Assembly: GCA_964466155.1 (NCBI GenBank)
Contig: CAYXMY010000140.1
Location: 1 to 6,059, forward strand
DNA from: Caenibius sp964466155
Lineage (GTDB): Bacteria; Pseudomonadota; Alphaproteobacteria; Sphingomonadales; Sphingomonadaceae
DNA: 6,059 nucleotides
Direction of reading: 5' to 3'
The notes under the pieces are model-generated. The model did no database searches, was not told where the DNA came from, and saw only the letters and a program-made list of their open reading frames with translations. The position numbers and the translations under genes were made by a program. This document shows, in pieces, positions 4,768 through 6,059 of the stretch (positions within the stretch are counted from its first letter, which is position 1; each line of letters opens with the position of its first letter).

Positions 4768-6059
4768 TCAGGCGGAAGGGGCCGCTTCTGCCTCCTGTTC
4801 TCCGCTAAGCTTGGTAACCACCGTGGCGGCCACCAGATCGCCGACCACGTTCACCGTCGTCCGGCACATATCGAGAAACCGGTCCACGCCGAGAATCAGC
4901 CCGATCCCTTCGGGCGGCACGCCAAGGCCGCTGAGGATGAGCGCGATCACAGGCAAGGTGCCCGCCGGAACCCCCGCCGTACCGACCCCCGCCAAGATGC
5001 ACACAAACATCACGAAAAACTGTTGCGACAGGCTCAGATCGACGCCGAAAAACTGGGCGAGGAACAGCACCGTCACCCCTTCGAACATGGCGGAGCCGTT
5101 CTGGTTCGCCGTCGCCCCGATGGTCAGCACGAACCGGGCGATCTTGGGCGGCAGTTTCAATTCGCTGTCGGCCACACGCAGCGACGTGGGCAAAGTGGCG
5201 TTGGAACTGGCGGTGGAAAACGCCATGAGCGTGGCCGCCCGTACTTCACGGAAAAAGGCCAGTGGCCCCTTCTTCGCGATGAATTTGAGCAGCAGCGAGA
5301 AAACGCCGAACATCTGCAGGCCCAGCGCCAGCAGCACCACCGCGACATAGGCGGCCAGCTTTATCAGCAGGTCCCAGCCGAACTGCGCCGCCAAATTGAA
5401 CATGAAGCAGAAGATCGCAATCGGCGCGAGCTGGATGACCAGCCCGATCAGCCGCATCGACACTTCGAACACGCCTTCGATGGTATCCTTCAACGTCTCC
5501 GTGCGCCGGGTCTGCACCAGCAGCAGGCCGATGCCGAAGAACAGCGCGAAGAACATCACCGCCAGAATATCGTTGTTGGTCATTGCCGAGACGACATTGG
5601 ACGGCACCAGACTGACCAACGCATCCATGCCGACGGGCGCCTTGCCCGCGGAACTTTCGATGATTCCCGCGGCGGTTTGCTGCCCCTGCGCCAGCAGTTC
5701 GCGCGCGGCCACGGGATCGACCCCCTTGCCGGGTTGCAGCAGGTTCACCAGCGCAAGGCTGATCGCCACCGCGATGCCCGATACCACCACGGTGTAGATC
5801 AGCGTGATGATGCCGACTTTCTTGAGCGCGCGCATTTCGCCCATTTCGGCGATGCCGATCACCAGCGCCGAAAACAGCAGCGGCAGAACCAGCATGAACA
5901 GCAAGCGCAGGAAAATCTGCCCGATGGGGCCTGTGACATATGTCACCACGTGCCCGACCCACGCGGCATGGGGATCGAGAGTGTAAACGATCAGCCCCAG
6001 CACCAGCCCGGCGATGAACCCGATCAGCAACCGCCATTGCAGCGTGCCATGGTTAGCCG
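4768..6059 (-). CDS. Dicarboxylate/amino acid:cation symporter, 5' end cut by window
   Basis: This inner-membrane transporter belongs to the DAACS family (GltP, GltT, DctA, GltPh), which moves glutamate, aspartate or C4-dicarboxylates with Na+ or H+. At least 420 residues are visible from TTG 6030, but the frame stays open to the edge and TM1 begins right at that TTG. The true start therefore probably lies beyond the window. The protein is strongly hydrophobic with about eight membrane helices. Counting from TTG 6030, HP1 is STASSNATLPTSL at 272-284, the TM7 motif region is GATANQNGS at 305-313, HP2 is GVGTAGVPAGTLP at 348-360, and TM8 is DRFLDMCRTTVNVVGD at 383-398. TM8 retains the substrate-binding arginine R390, N394 and D398. 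TM7 has NQNGS in place of the usual NMDGT, which replaces a sodium-ligand aspartate. The substrate cannot be assigned. The 3' end lies 12 bases from the nth stop, convergent. Confidence 0.92.
   Translation of the reverse strand, partial: ANHGTLQWRLLIGFIAGLVLGLIVYTLDPHAAWVGHVVTYVTGPIGQIFLRLLFMLVLPLLFSALVIGIAEMGEMRALKKVGIITLIYTVVVSGIAVAISLALVNLLQPGKGVDPVAARELLAQGQQTAAGIIESSAGKAPVGMDALVSLVPSNVVSAMTNNDILAVMFFALFFGIGLLLVQTRRTETLKDTIEGVFEVSMRLIGLVIQLAPIAIFCFMFNLAAQFGWDLLIKLAAYVAVVLLALGLQMFGVFSLLLKFIAKKGPLAFFREVRAATLMAFSTASSNATLPTSLRVADSELKLPPKIARFVLTIGATANQNGSAMFEGVTVLFLAQFFGVDLSLSQQFFVMFVCILAGVGTAGVPAGTLPVIALILSGLGVPPEGIGLILGVDRFLDMCRTTVNVVGDLVAATVVTKLSGEQEAEAAPSA
4771..4792. terminator. Weak hairpin at the nth/symporter convergence
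   Basis: GGCGGAAG (4771-4778) can pair with CTTCTGCC (4785-4792), including one G-U pair, around a six-base loop. It sits in the last codons of the symporter gene and just after the nth stop, where a shared terminator would be expected. Neither strand has a T-tract after it, so it may be only coding sequence. Confidence 0.2.

Overview
The window is a compact, GC-rich stretch of bacterial chromosome with six protein-coding genes and no detectable RNA gene, CRISPR array, transposase or phage gene. The DnaA sequence (an N-terminal LAADWADISQGL stretch, an AATGQGKT P-loop and a GGRDHSTVIHAV signature), the strong G/C preference at third codon positions and the short DapB together suggest an alphaproteobacterium, most likely Sphingomonadales (Erythrobacter/Novosphingobium-like). 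That placement rests on recalled family resemblance, not on a search.

Layout from left to right. A leader of about 136 bases precedes dnaA on the plus strand. A G/C-rich hairpin (1631-1683) follows its stop, then a short gap with overlapping palindromes and two DnaA-box-like words. Next, on the plus strand, is a MoeB/ThiF-family adenylyltransferase gene (1765-2535). A class III sirtuin (CobB-type deacylase) gene converges on it from the minus strand, with 12 bases of 3' overlap. A 118-base divergent gap separates the sirtuin from dapB and is largely filled by an 84-base imperfect inverted repeat with 27-base arms. dapB and nth follow on the plus strand as a translationally coupled pair sharing four bases. 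A dicarboxylate/amino-acid:cation symporter gene converges on nth from the minus strand and runs off the right edge, so its N-terminus is missing.

The genes are housekeeping functions: replication initiation (DnaA), sulfur-carrier activation for molybdopterin or thiamine synthesis (MoeB/ThiF), reversal of lysine acylation (CobB), lysine/diaminopimelate synthesis (DapB), base-excision repair (Nth) and solute uptake (symporter). Nothing shows that they form one system; only dapB-nth looks like a true operon. I did not find a new biological system. The points most worth checking are the inverted repeat in the sirtuin/dapB promoter region, the apparent loss of a sodium-site aspartate and nearby ligands in the symporter, and the palindromic, DnaA-box-like stretch just after dnaA.
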